Positions 1 through 4,897 of a stretch of DNA of 6,420 bases are shown piece by piece (positions within the stretch are counted from its first letter, which is position 1; every line of letters starts with the position of its first letter). The notes beneath the pieces were generated by a model, which ran no database searches, was not told where the DNA came from, and saw only the letters and a program-made list of their open reading frames with translations. This stretch comes from Acidobacteriaceae bacterium (lineage in GTDB: Bacteria; Acidobacteriota; Terriglobia; Terriglobales; Acidobacteriaceae): positions 1-6,420 of the forward strand of contig PMBA01000215.1 in the NCBI GenBank assembly GCA_003152795.1, given 5' to 3'. Both the position numbers and the translations under genes were made by a program.

Positions 1-31
1 CAGTACCCAGTACCCAGTAGCCAGTAGCCAG
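1..31. repeat. Heptamer tandem array A, left arm of inverted pair around four-helix-bundle gene 1
   Basis: About four and a half units of a 7-bp repeat run from the window edge, with units CAGTACC, CAGTACC, CAGTAGC and CAGTAGC. Bases 2-24 are the exact reverse complement of bases 429-451 (23 bp), on the far side of the frameshifted gene at 38-392. The array may extend left of the window. Because the units are periodic, the two arms could pair in several registers. Confidence 0.9.
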
Positions 32-37
32 ACAGGG

Positions 38-392
38 CTACTCGGGCAGGGACGCGATTAGTCCGTTCAGGATTCTGCCGACTTCGTGAACTCTTTGCAG
101 CAGGCTCTCCGTGGATGGATGATCGGCATATCCTAGACGCTCAGCGAGGAGTAGTTGGGTCTCAAGTTCGGCGAGTGAGCCTGCGGAGTGCCTCAGGAAA
201 TGGCGGAATTCGCGGTGGCTGTAGTGTGCCTGCCCCTCGGCGATGTTGCTTGGGACCGAAACCGCTGCACGTCGGATTTGATTGGTAAGGCTGTAAACCT
301 CCTGCTTGGGGAAAGTCGGTCAGCTTATAGATTTCCGTGACCATGTCCATGGCTTTCTGCCAGACGACGAGATCTTTGAAATGCTGGGCCAT
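38..392 (-). pseudogene. Four-helix-bundle protein (S23/23S rRNA IVP family), frameshifted copy 1
   Basis: The reading frame opens at 392 with MAQHFKDLVVWQKAMDMVTE, the usual N-terminus of the S23 / 23S rRNA intervening-sequence protein family (four-helix bundle, related to Avd of diversity-generating retroelements). After LTD (residue 26, about 312-317) the frame breaks. The rest of the family sequence continues in another frame: FPKQEVYSLTNQIRRAAVS, then VPSNIAEGQAHYSHREF, ending ILNGLIASLPE with a TAG at 38-40. The span of 355 bases is one base over a multiple of three. Alignment to the second copy suggests that two bases are missing where one codon (Arg in copy 2) should be. Restored length is about 118-119 residues, normal for the family. 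No other stop or shift is seen, so the lesion is recent, a sequencing error, or tolerated recoding. No clear Shine-Dalgarno precedes the ATG. Family members bind RNA or partner proteins in some systems; the function of free-standing copies is unknown. Confidence 0.85.
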
Positions 393-428
393 AACGTCTG
401 AACAAGCAGGTTTGCAGGGTCTCGAGTG

Positions 429-451
429 CTGGCTACTGGGTACTGGGTACT
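429..451. repeat. Heptamer array A', right arm of inverted pair around four-helix-bundle gene 1
   Basis: This is the exact 23-bp reverse complement of bases 2-24, with 7-bp periodicity (units such as GGTACTG). It ends one base before the stop codon of the YchF-like gene (TAG complement at 453-455), so it also forms the 3' flank of that gene. Confidence 0.9.
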
Positions 452-452
452 T

Positions 453-1538
453 CTATCCGCTGTGCCTGATGTGCATCACATCGCCATCCTGCACTATGTA
501 GTCTTTGCCTTCTAATCTCAAAGTTCCTTTCGCTCTGGCGTTGGCTTCGGAACCTGCTTCCAACAGTTGATCCCAGCGAATCGTCTCAGCGCGAATGAAA
601 TGCTTTTCGAGATCGGAGTGGATTGCTCCGGCGCCGTTTTGAGCTCTCGTGTTGAGCGGGATCGTCCAGGCTCGGCATTCGTCTTCTCCTGCGGTAAAGA
701 ACGAGATCAGGCCCAGCAGGTGATAGCTTTTGCGGATCAGACGGGAGAGGCCGCTGTCGGTTAGTCCGTAGCTGCCTAGAAATTCGGCCGCGTCTTCGTC
801 GGACATCTCGGCGAGCTCGGCTTCGACTTTGCCGCAAATGGCGCTGGCTCCGGCATTTGGACGCGCCGACACTTCGGTTAGTTTGTATTTTGCTACCGCT
901 TCTTCCAGGTCTTTGCCCAGTTGCGTGCTCTCGCCGATATTGAGAACGTAGAGGATCGGCTTCTCGCTCAGAAACATGAAGCCGCGGATGCGCTTCTTGT
1001 CCTCCGGAGACATTTCCATTTCGCGCAGAGGCTTTTCGGCTTCGATCTGGGCTTTGGCTTTGATGAGGAGCTCGTTTTCTTTTTCGAGTTCCGGCGTCTT
1101 CATTTTCTTCAGGTCTTTTTCCAGGCGCTCGAGCCTCTTTTCGATCTGGCCCAGATCGCTGACCATGAGGTCGAATTCCACGTTCTTGATGTCGCGCAGC
1201 GGGTCGATGGCGCCGACGTGCGGAATCGCGTCGTTCTCAAACGCGCGGAGAACGTGAATGAGCGCGTCCACCTGGCGCAGATGGCCGATGTAGGCAGTCT
1301 CTTTGAGCGCGTCCTGGCCGATAGCGCCTACGTCGACGTACTCGACCGAAGCGTGGGTCAGCTTCTTCGGGTTATAGAGCGCGGCCAGCTTGTCGAGGCG
1401 CTCGTCGGGAACTTTCGCGACTCCGATGTGGGCCTCGCGCGGGTTGGAGAATGCCTGCTCGGAAAGACGCAGCTTCGTGAGCATGCCAAATAAAGATGTC
1501 TTGCCGACTTGCGGCAGACCGATGATGCCAGTTTTCAT
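453..1538 (-). CDS. ychF-like: YchF/Ola1-type P-loop NTPase with DUF933/TGS C-terminal domain, divergent G3
   Basis: A 361-residue protein, close to the roughly 363 residues of typical YchF, a universal translation-associated P-loop ATPase that binds ribosomes. Seen: Walker A GLPQVGKTS at residues 7-15; a charged, probably coiled-coil insertion at about 125-185; NIGE at 200-203 after KPILYVL, matching the NxxE motif that replaces NKxD in this family and fits ATP preference; and a C-terminal TGS/DUF933 domain at about 278-361, with AGAIHSDLEKHFIRAETI near 303-320 and DGDVMHIR near the end. Odd: the G3/switch II region reads VDVGAIGQDALKETA (68-82), where canonical YchF has VDIAGLVKGAS followed by a Gly-rich stretch. 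The DxxG glycine is displaced and the Gly-rich loop is missing, so this is probably a divergent subfamily rather than the housekeeping copy. The start is ATG with no clear Shine-Dalgarno; its leader consists of the heptamer array 1543-1577. Confidence 0.9.
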   Translation of the reverse strand: MKTGIIGLPQVGKTSLFGMLTKLRLSEQAFSNPREAHIGVAKVPDERLDKLAALYNPKKLTHASVEYVDVGAIGQDALKETAYIGHLRQVDALIHVLRAFENDAIPHVGAIDPLRDIKNVEFDLMVSDLGQIEKRLERLEKDLKKMKTPELEKENELLIKAKAQIEAEKPLREMEMSPEDKKRIRGFMFLSEKPILYVLNIGESTQLGKDLEEAVAKYKLTEVSARPNAGASAICGKVEAELAEMSDEDAAEFLGSYGLTDSGLSRLIRKSYHLLGLISFFTAGEDECRAWTIPLNTRAQNGAGAIHSDLEKHFIRAETIRWDQLLEAGSEANARAKGTLRLEGKDYIVQDGDVMHIRHSG

Positions 1539-1542
1539 TTTT

Positions 1543-1577
1543 AGTTCTCGGTTCTCAGTTCCCGGTTCTCAGTTCAG
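1543..1577. repeat. Solo heptamer tandem array B in the ychF-like leader
   Basis: Five 7-bp units in a row: AGTTCTC, GGTTCTC, AGTTCCC, GGTTCTC and a degenerate AGTTCAG. It is the same heptamer family as the array at 5907-5937. No inverted partner and no four-helix-bundle gene lie to its right. It ends four bases from the ATG of the YchF-like gene, so it occupies the place of that gene's ribosome-binding site. Confidence 0.85.
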
Positions 1578-1633
1578 TCAAAGAATAAATCATTGCGCTC
1601 GATACGCATATGCGTGACCGTGGCGAGATTCGT

Positions 1634-1716
1634 TCACCACGGAGACACGGAGTCACGGAGAAAGCCAGAACCTGGGCTTTGTTTTTCTCCGTGTCCCGGT
1701 GCCTTTGTGGTTGACG
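1634..1716. repeat. Inverted-repeat element with CACGGAG arms
   Basis: The left arm has repeated GGAGACACGGAGTCACGGAG (1641-1660) followed by AAAGCC (1661-1666). The right arm has GGCTTT (1675-1680), TTTTTCTCCGTG (1682-1693) and a degenerate continuation to GTGGTTGA (1707-1714). The arms pair as an imperfect long hairpin with the central stem AAAGCC/GGCTTT. I recognise CACGGAG-rich hairpins as a common dispersed intergenic repeat in acidobacterial and other environmental genomes; this is from memory. It lies between two divergent genes and may add structure to either leader. Confidence 0.7.
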
Positions 1717-1751
1717 CACTTCGCGCGATGCAGAGTACGCAGCGTCCGTGC

Positions 1752-1757
1752 TACGCT
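1752..1757 (+). promoter_or_regulatory. Weak possible -10 element (TACGCT) of the M28 peptidase gene
   Basis: TACGCT fits the TANNNT pattern and ends exactly 7 bases before the ATG at 1765, the same spacing as the stronger candidates at 3187-3192 and 5859-5864. No matching -35 box is visible at normal spacing. A TTGACG at 1711-1716 is too far away. Confidence 0.2.
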
Positions 1758-1764
1758 CGGCGGA

Positions 1765-2652
1765 ATGCGGCGCGACGATAAGACTCTCTTGAGAAAATTC
1801 TTTGGCCATCTTGACGGGACGCTGATCGCTTGCATTATTTGTGCGGCCAGCGCTTGGGCACAGACTGACGTCCGATTGCAGACACGAGAAGCAATCGAAA
1901 CGCATCTGAAGTCGTTTTCAGACAACAACGGCGAACGCGAAGCACTGATCCGAAAGTGGTTTGCCGAGGCCGGGTGCACGCGCGCGAATCTCTCCGAGCA
2001 GGCGCTCGAAGGCAAGCTTCCGCCGAATGTTATTTGCGTGTTGCCGGGCGAAACGCAGGAAGTCATGCTGGTCGGGGCGCATACCGACAAGGTCGGCGGT
2101 TGGGGCGACGGCGTGGTCGACAACTGGACTGGTGCGGTATTGCTGCCTGCCCTGGTCTACAGCCTGACCGCGCAGCCGCGTCATCACACGCTGATTTTCG
2201 TGGGATTCTCGGGAGAGGAGAAGGGGCTGGTAGGATCGCGGTATTACGTGGATCAGCTCACCAGCGGGCAGCGCGCGCACATCGAGGGCATGGTGAACTT
2301 CGATAGTCTAGGTCTCGGTCCGACTGAGGTCTGGGCTTCGCACGCCGACAAAGCGCTGCTGGACGCGCTGGCTTCGGTGGCGGCGTCCAGTAAGCTTCCG
2401 GTGACGACAATGGACGTGGACAACCTCGGCACCGCCGACTCCGAACCGTTTGCGCGCTACCGGATCCCGCGCATCACGCTGCACTCGGTGACGGAACAAA
2501 GCTGGCCGATCCTGCACTCGCCGCGCGACCGGATGGCAGCCATCAAGATGAACGACTACTACGACAGTTACCGGCTGATCGCCCAGTATCTGGCGTATCT
2601 CGATGACGCGCTGAAGCCGCCGCCTGCGAGACCAGACAAAGCCGCGCAGTAG
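1765..2652 (+). CDS. Secreted M28-family zinc metallopeptidase
   Basis: A 295-residue protein from the ATG at 1765. An in-frame ATG at 1699 would add 22 residues read from the CACGGAG repeat and would bury the signal peptide, so the inner start is preferred. Residues 1-32 look like a signal peptide: basic start, hydrophobic core GTLIACIICAASAWA, probable cleavage after AWA. The M28 co-catalytic zinc site is complete: H106 in GAHTDK, D119 in VVDNWTG, E151/E152 in FSGEEKGLVGS (general base and ligand), D180 in NFDSLG, and H251 in LHSPRD. A DSEPF at 225-229 resembles the DHxPF segment of the family. M28 enzymes remove N-terminal amino acids from peptides; the exact specificity cannot be read here. 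It is likely exported to the periplasm or outside for peptide scavenging. It is transcribed alone, divergent from the YchF-like gene and convergent with DUF4149. Confidence 0.9.
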   Translation: MRRDDKTLLRKFFGHLDGTLIACIICAASAWAQTDVRLQTREAIETHLKSFSDNNGEREALIRKWFAEAGCTRANLSEQALEGKLPPNVICVLPGETQEVMLVGAHTDKVGGWGDGVVDNWTGAVLLPALVYSLTAQPRHHTLIFVGFSGEEKGLVGSRYYVDQLTSGQRAHIEGMVNFDSLGLGPTEVWASHADKALLDALASVAASSKLPVTTMDVDNLGTADSEPFARYRIPRITLHSVTEQSWPILHSPRDRMAAIKMNDYYDSYRLIAQYLAYLDDALKPPPARPDKAAQ

Positions 2653-2696
2653 AGAAATCTTTCCTGGATGACAAAATTTCTTTAGTTGCGCACAGT

Positions 2697-3179
2697 TCAC
2701 CGGAAGGCTCGAGCAGTCGTATACAACGCAATCAACCCCAGCAGAAGCACCGCCTCCTCGAACTTTTCCGACCACACATGCAGGCGATCGAACTCCCGGC
2801 GCAGGGGATTGTCGAGCGGCACGTTATCAATGACCCCCACCTCGGCGCGCAGGGCGTGCATCCTCGGGGAAATGGCGAACTGGGAGATGACCGTCAGCAG
2901 AAGCATCAGCACGATCAGAAGGTGGCGCGCCGCCAGCGGCCGGGCATTCCCAGCGGACAAACGGTTGTAGAGCATGGACGCGACCAGGAAAACAATGCCG
3001 GAAACGATGGCCATGTAGTGCAGCAAGTCAAGCGAGCGGCCCACGATCGATCCGGCCATGTGGCGGGTGGGGAGAAGTCCGGGCGTAAAAGCGGTCGGGG
3101 CTTCCACGAACGCGAGGAAAATCAATCCGCCCAGCCAGACCACCAGCGACAAGAGCATGAGGAACCTTAGAAATGACAT
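2697..3179 (-). CDS. DUF4149 domain integral membrane protein
   Basis: A 160-residue protein with four predicted membrane helices at about 4-25, 53-72, 84-103 and 141-156. The layout and the segments LVVWLGGLIFLAFVEAPTAF (12-31), ISPRMHALR (103-111) and FDRLHVWSEKFE (130-141) match the DUF4149 family (similar to TMEM205), small inner-membrane proteins of unknown function found widely in acidobacteria and proteobacteria. The conserved acidic and His residues lie at the ends of the helices. The start is ATG with no Shine-Dalgarno, but TATAAT lies 7 bases upstream, suggesting a leaderless mRNA. It converges with the M28 gene, 44 bases apart, with only a weak AGAAAT/ATTTCT stem between. Confidence 0.88.
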   Translation of the reverse strand: MSFLRFLMLLSLVVWLGGLIFLAFVEAPTAFTPGLLPTRHMAGSIVGRSLDLLHYMAIVSGIVFLVASMLYNRLSAGNARPLAARHLLIVLMLLLTVISQFAISPRMHALRAEVGVIDNVPLDNPLRREFDRLHVWSEKFEEAVLLLGLIALYTTARAFR

Positions 3180-3186
3180 GAGCGGG

Positions 3187-3192
3187 ATTATA
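3187..3192 (-). promoter_or_regulatory. Consensus -10 box (TATAAT) for the DUF4149 gene, leaderless
   Basis: The minus strand reads TATAAT here, followed by exactly 7 bases and the ATG. Transcription from such a -10 would begin at or within a base of the start codon. The -35 position (about 3209-3215) falls in the octamer repeat and does not match TTGACA. Confidence 0.45.
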
Positions 3193-3204
3193 GTTGCGCG
3201 AAGG

Positions 3205-3302
3205 CAGGTTTCGAGGTTTCAGAGTTTCAAGGTTTCAATGATTTGACGATTTCGAATCGCAAAGACGCCTTTGCCTTTGAAACCTTTGAACTTTGAAACC
3301 TG
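3205..3302. repeat. Inverted pair of octamer tandem arrays
   Basis: The left arm is an 8-bp tandem array: CAGGTTTC, GAGGTTTC, AGAGTTTC and AAGGTTTC (3205-3236). The right arm carries the inverted units GAAACCTT, TGAACTTT and GAAACCTG (3279-3302). CAGGTTTC at 3205-3212 pairs with GAAACCTG at 3295-3302, and AAGGTTTCAA at 3229-3238 with TTGAAACCTT at 3277-3286, so the arms nest as a long stem around a loop of about 40 bases. The design is the same as the heptamer cassettes but with another unit and no gene inside. Confidence 0.85.
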
Positions 3303-3313
3303 AATCGGTCAAG

Positions 3314-3322
3314 TTATCCACA
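3314..3322 (+). promoter_or_regulatory. Perfect DnaA-box 9-mer upstream of the GAF gene
   Basis: TTATCCACA matches the consensus DnaA box exactly. It is single, 83 bases upstream of the GAF-protein ATG, and no cluster, AT-rich unwinding region or replication gene is nearby. It could be chance or a DnaA-sensitive promoter site. Confidence 0.25.
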
Positions 3323-3388
3323 GGCGAACCAGCGCCGTCACTTACTCCTGTGCGCGCAACCCTTTACCCTCATTCTTCCTCATTGTCC

Positions 3389-3393
3389 GGAGG
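3389..3393 (+). promoter_or_regulatory. Shine-Dalgarno GGAGG for the zinc-ribbon/GAF gene
   Basis: GGAGG lies 11 bases before the ATG at 3405. The spacing is long but supports this start. Confidence 0.5.
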
Positions 3394-3404
3394 CAATCAT
3401 CCCA

Positions 3405-4241
3405 ATGCAGCGTTCGCTGACGGTCGCCGACGTGAATTTTGTTTCCTTGCAGTCGGCCGTATTTTGCGTGCAGTGTGAATTGCTCAGCGACAACAACACG
3501 CCGCGGTGTCTGGCCTGCGGCAGTGCCGCGGTGCTGAGTCTGTCGCGCGTGCTCGGAGGATCGCTGCGCGGGCAGCAGACGGCGCACCTCATCGCGGATG
3601 CGGAACTGGACCGGCTGGTGCGATCGCTGCTGTATACGGTTCCGCAAGTTGCGGCCGACGAAGATCAGATTGACGAATATGCGGTTGAGTTTCCGGCAGC
3701 GGCAACTTTTTCCCCTCGCCATCGCATGCGGCCGCGCCATCATGGACCCGTCGCCGTGCCGCATACGCTCATCAACGCGGGAGAGATCGATCTGGAGCCG
3801 GGCATCAGCATCATCGCGGAAAAAGCGCAGGCTCTAACCGGAGCCACCGGAGCGGCCATCGCGCTGCGCCGGGGCAGCGAAATTGTCTGCCGGGCGCGCA
3901 CGGGCCGTACGGCTCCTGATATCGGAGTGCGCCTGCAAACCGATAGCGGGCTTTCGGCTGAATGCGTGCGCACGGGCGAAGTGCTGCTGTGCAATGACGC
4001 CGAGTCGAACCCGCGCGTGGATTGGGCAAGTTGCCGGCGGATGGGCGTGCGCTCGATCCTGGTTTCTCCGCTGCGCCACTTCCAGAGAACGCTCGGGGTT
4101 TTTGAAGTGCTGTCGTCAACGCCCCACGCGTTCGACAACAACGATGTGGCCACCATGCAGTTTCTCTCCGGAATGATGGTGGCAACCATCTCGCGTCTTT
4201 CCAGCTTGCAGCCGGCGCCGCCGGTGGCCTCGGGCGAGTAA
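3405..4241 (+). CDS. Zinc-ribbon plus GAF domain protein
   Basis: A 278-residue soluble protein. The N-terminus has a CxxC-x10-CxxC zinc ribbon (C21, C24, C35, C38: CVQCELLSDNNTPRCLACGS). A linker at about 40-125 has no clear fold and includes a basic His/Arg stretch, RHRMRPRHH (105-113). A GAF domain covers about 127-265, with TGATGAAIALRRGSEIVCRA, GLSAECVRTGEVLLCNDAE, RMGVRSILVSPL, GVFEVLSS and FDNNDVATMQFLSGMM, all typical of GAF core strands and helices. GAF domains bind small ligands or dimerise; no output domain (kinase, GGDEF, HTH) is attached, so the zinc ribbon may provide contact with another protein or nucleic acid. Cysteines 187, 196 and 210 in the GAF domain might allow redox sensing, which is inference. 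No partner gene is adjacent in an operon. Confidence 0.85.
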   Translation: MQRSLTVADVNFVSLQSAVFCVQCELLSDNNTPRCLACGSAAVLSLSRVLGGSLRGQQTAHLIADAELDRLVRSLLYTVPQVAADEDQIDEYAVEFPAAATFSPRHRMRPRHHGPVAVPHTLINAGEIDLEPGISIIAEKAQALTGATGAAIALRRGSEIVCRARTGRTAPDIGVRLQTDSGLSAECVRTGEVLLCNDAESNPRVDWASCRRMGVRSILVSPLRHFQRTLGVFEVLSSTPHAFDNNDVATMQFLSGMMVATISRLSSLQPAPPVASGE

Positions 4242-4263
4242 ACTCAGGAAATCCGCACGCTCG

Positions 4264-4293
4264 TAGAAACGGGACTTGCCCCGTCTTTCTTAC
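4264..4293 (+). repeat. Palindromic repeat, copy 1 (ACGGG-CCCGT hairpin)
   Basis: The plus strand reads GTAGAAACGGGACTTGCCCC then GTCTTTCTTAC. The stem ACGGG (4269-4273)/CCCGT (4280-4284) extends outward with a bulge (GTAGAA against TTCTTAC). The following pyrimidine run CTTTCTT could let it act as a weak terminator for the GAF gene, whose stop codon is 23 bases upstream. It is an inverted, diverged copy of the element at 4871-4897. Confidence 0.75.
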
Positions 4294-4312
4294 GGCGCCA
4301 GAGAGAAGCTCG

Positions 4313-4816
4313 ATGAAGTATGTTTTCTGGATCGGCGTCGTGGTTGCGCTCTTTATGGCGGCCTGGAGAACGGTCGGGCCCGACGTCACCAACGTCATCT
4401 TTCAGGATGACGTACGGGATACGGCGGCGCAGCTGGGCTGGCACAGCGGCTCTACCGGCCTGGCTTCAGACGAGGACCTTCGCAACATCATCATCCACAA
4501 AGCGAAAGGGCACCAGATCACGCTTGATCCCAGGCAGATCACGGTGCGGCACAGCGGCACCGAGCAGGCTCCGGTTTGGTTCATTGCAGTCGACTACCGG
4601 GTGAACGTCGATCTGCTGGTGTATTCCTTTGCTCTACACTTCAATCCCAACAGCAACGGCGACGGCAAGTTCTGGGGATCAACAGAGCCGGCGCAACTTC
4701 CCACTCCAGCGAAAGCCCTTCCCAAACCGAGCCAGCAAAAGCCAGACCAAACGCGGGATACGCAGCGGGCACCTGAGTTGAAAGAAATCCCGCAAAGTCT
4801 CAGGCGGCCGCAATAA
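4313..4816 (+). CDS. Membrane-anchored or exported small protein of unknown function
   Basis: A 167-residue protein. Residues 1-18 (MKYVFWIGVVVALFMAAW) form one hydrophobic segment, a membrane anchor or uncleaved signal. The middle, about 24-112, has short helices and strands: FQDDVRDTAAQLGW, SDEDLRNIIIHKAKGHQITL, then ITVRHSG and WFIAVDYRVNVDLLVYSFALHF. This pattern resembles small acidobacterial envelope proteins related to DUF4845-type sequences; I recognise it only loosely. Residues 120-167 form a Pro/Gln/Lys-rich tail, probably disordered. A purine-rich AGAGAGAAG lies about 5 bases before the ATG. The gene sits between two inverted copies of the palindromic repeat (4264-4293 and 4871-4897). 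Confidence 0.7.
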   Translation: MKYVFWIGVVVALFMAAWRTVGPDVTNVIFQDDVRDTAAQLGWHSGSTGLASDEDLRNIIIHKAKGHQITLDPRQITVRHSGTEQAPVWFIAVDYRVNVDLLVYSFALHFNPNSNGDGKFWGSTEPAQLPTPAKALPKPSQQKPDQTRDTQRAPELKEIPQSLRRPQ

Positions 4817-4870
4817 GATCCGCAATCACGCCAACAGGTTTCGAACCGGGATGATGGGACGCGCAGAGGT

Positions 4871-4897
4871 GAGACGGGGCAAGCCCCGTCTCTACAC
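4871..4897. repeat. Palindromic repeat, copy 2, overlapping the moxR stop codon
   Basis: GAGACGGGGC (4871-4880) and GCCCCGTCTC (4883-4892) are perfect 10-bp complements around a 2-base centre, a strong hairpin. On the minus strand it reads GTGTAGAGACGGGGCTTG, and the TAG inside is the stop codon of the MoxR gene. It may stop transcription from both sides between these convergent genes, although no T-run follows the stem. I recognise this type of GTAGAGACGGGG palindrome as a frequent dispersed repeat in environmental bacterial genomes (memory, not searched). Confidence 0.85.

Noticed and set aside
1..31. Could the tandem arrays be a CRISPR?
   Set aside because: Units are 7-8 bp, directly adjacent and without spacers; no cas genes.
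308..323. Programmed ribosomal frameshift at TTTCCCC in four-helix-bundle gene 1
   Set aside because: No stimulatory structure is evident, the second copy breaks at another site with a different sequence, and a simple indel explains both.
38..392. Avd accessory protein of a diversity-generating retroelement
   Set aside because: The family is related to Avd, but no reverse transcriptase or template/variable repeat pair is present.
921..1493. A 190-residue open frame on the plus strand opposite the YchF-like gene
   Set aside because: Antisense to a strongly supported gene; its Phe/Leu/Asp/Val-rich composition is a reading-frame shadow and no family is recognisable.
1653..2123. A 156-residue minus-strand frame overlapping the M28 gene start and the CACGGAG repeat
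   Set aside because: Overlaps a well-supported peptidase and reads through a hairpin repeat; composition is not protein-like.
2653..2681. Intrinsic terminator between the M28 and DUF4149 genes
   Set aside because: Only a 6-bp AT-rich stem (AGAAAT/ATTTCT) with a long loop; too weak to call.
3314..3322. Replication origin
   Set aside because: A single DnaA box without a cluster, AT-rich region, dnaA or dnaN.
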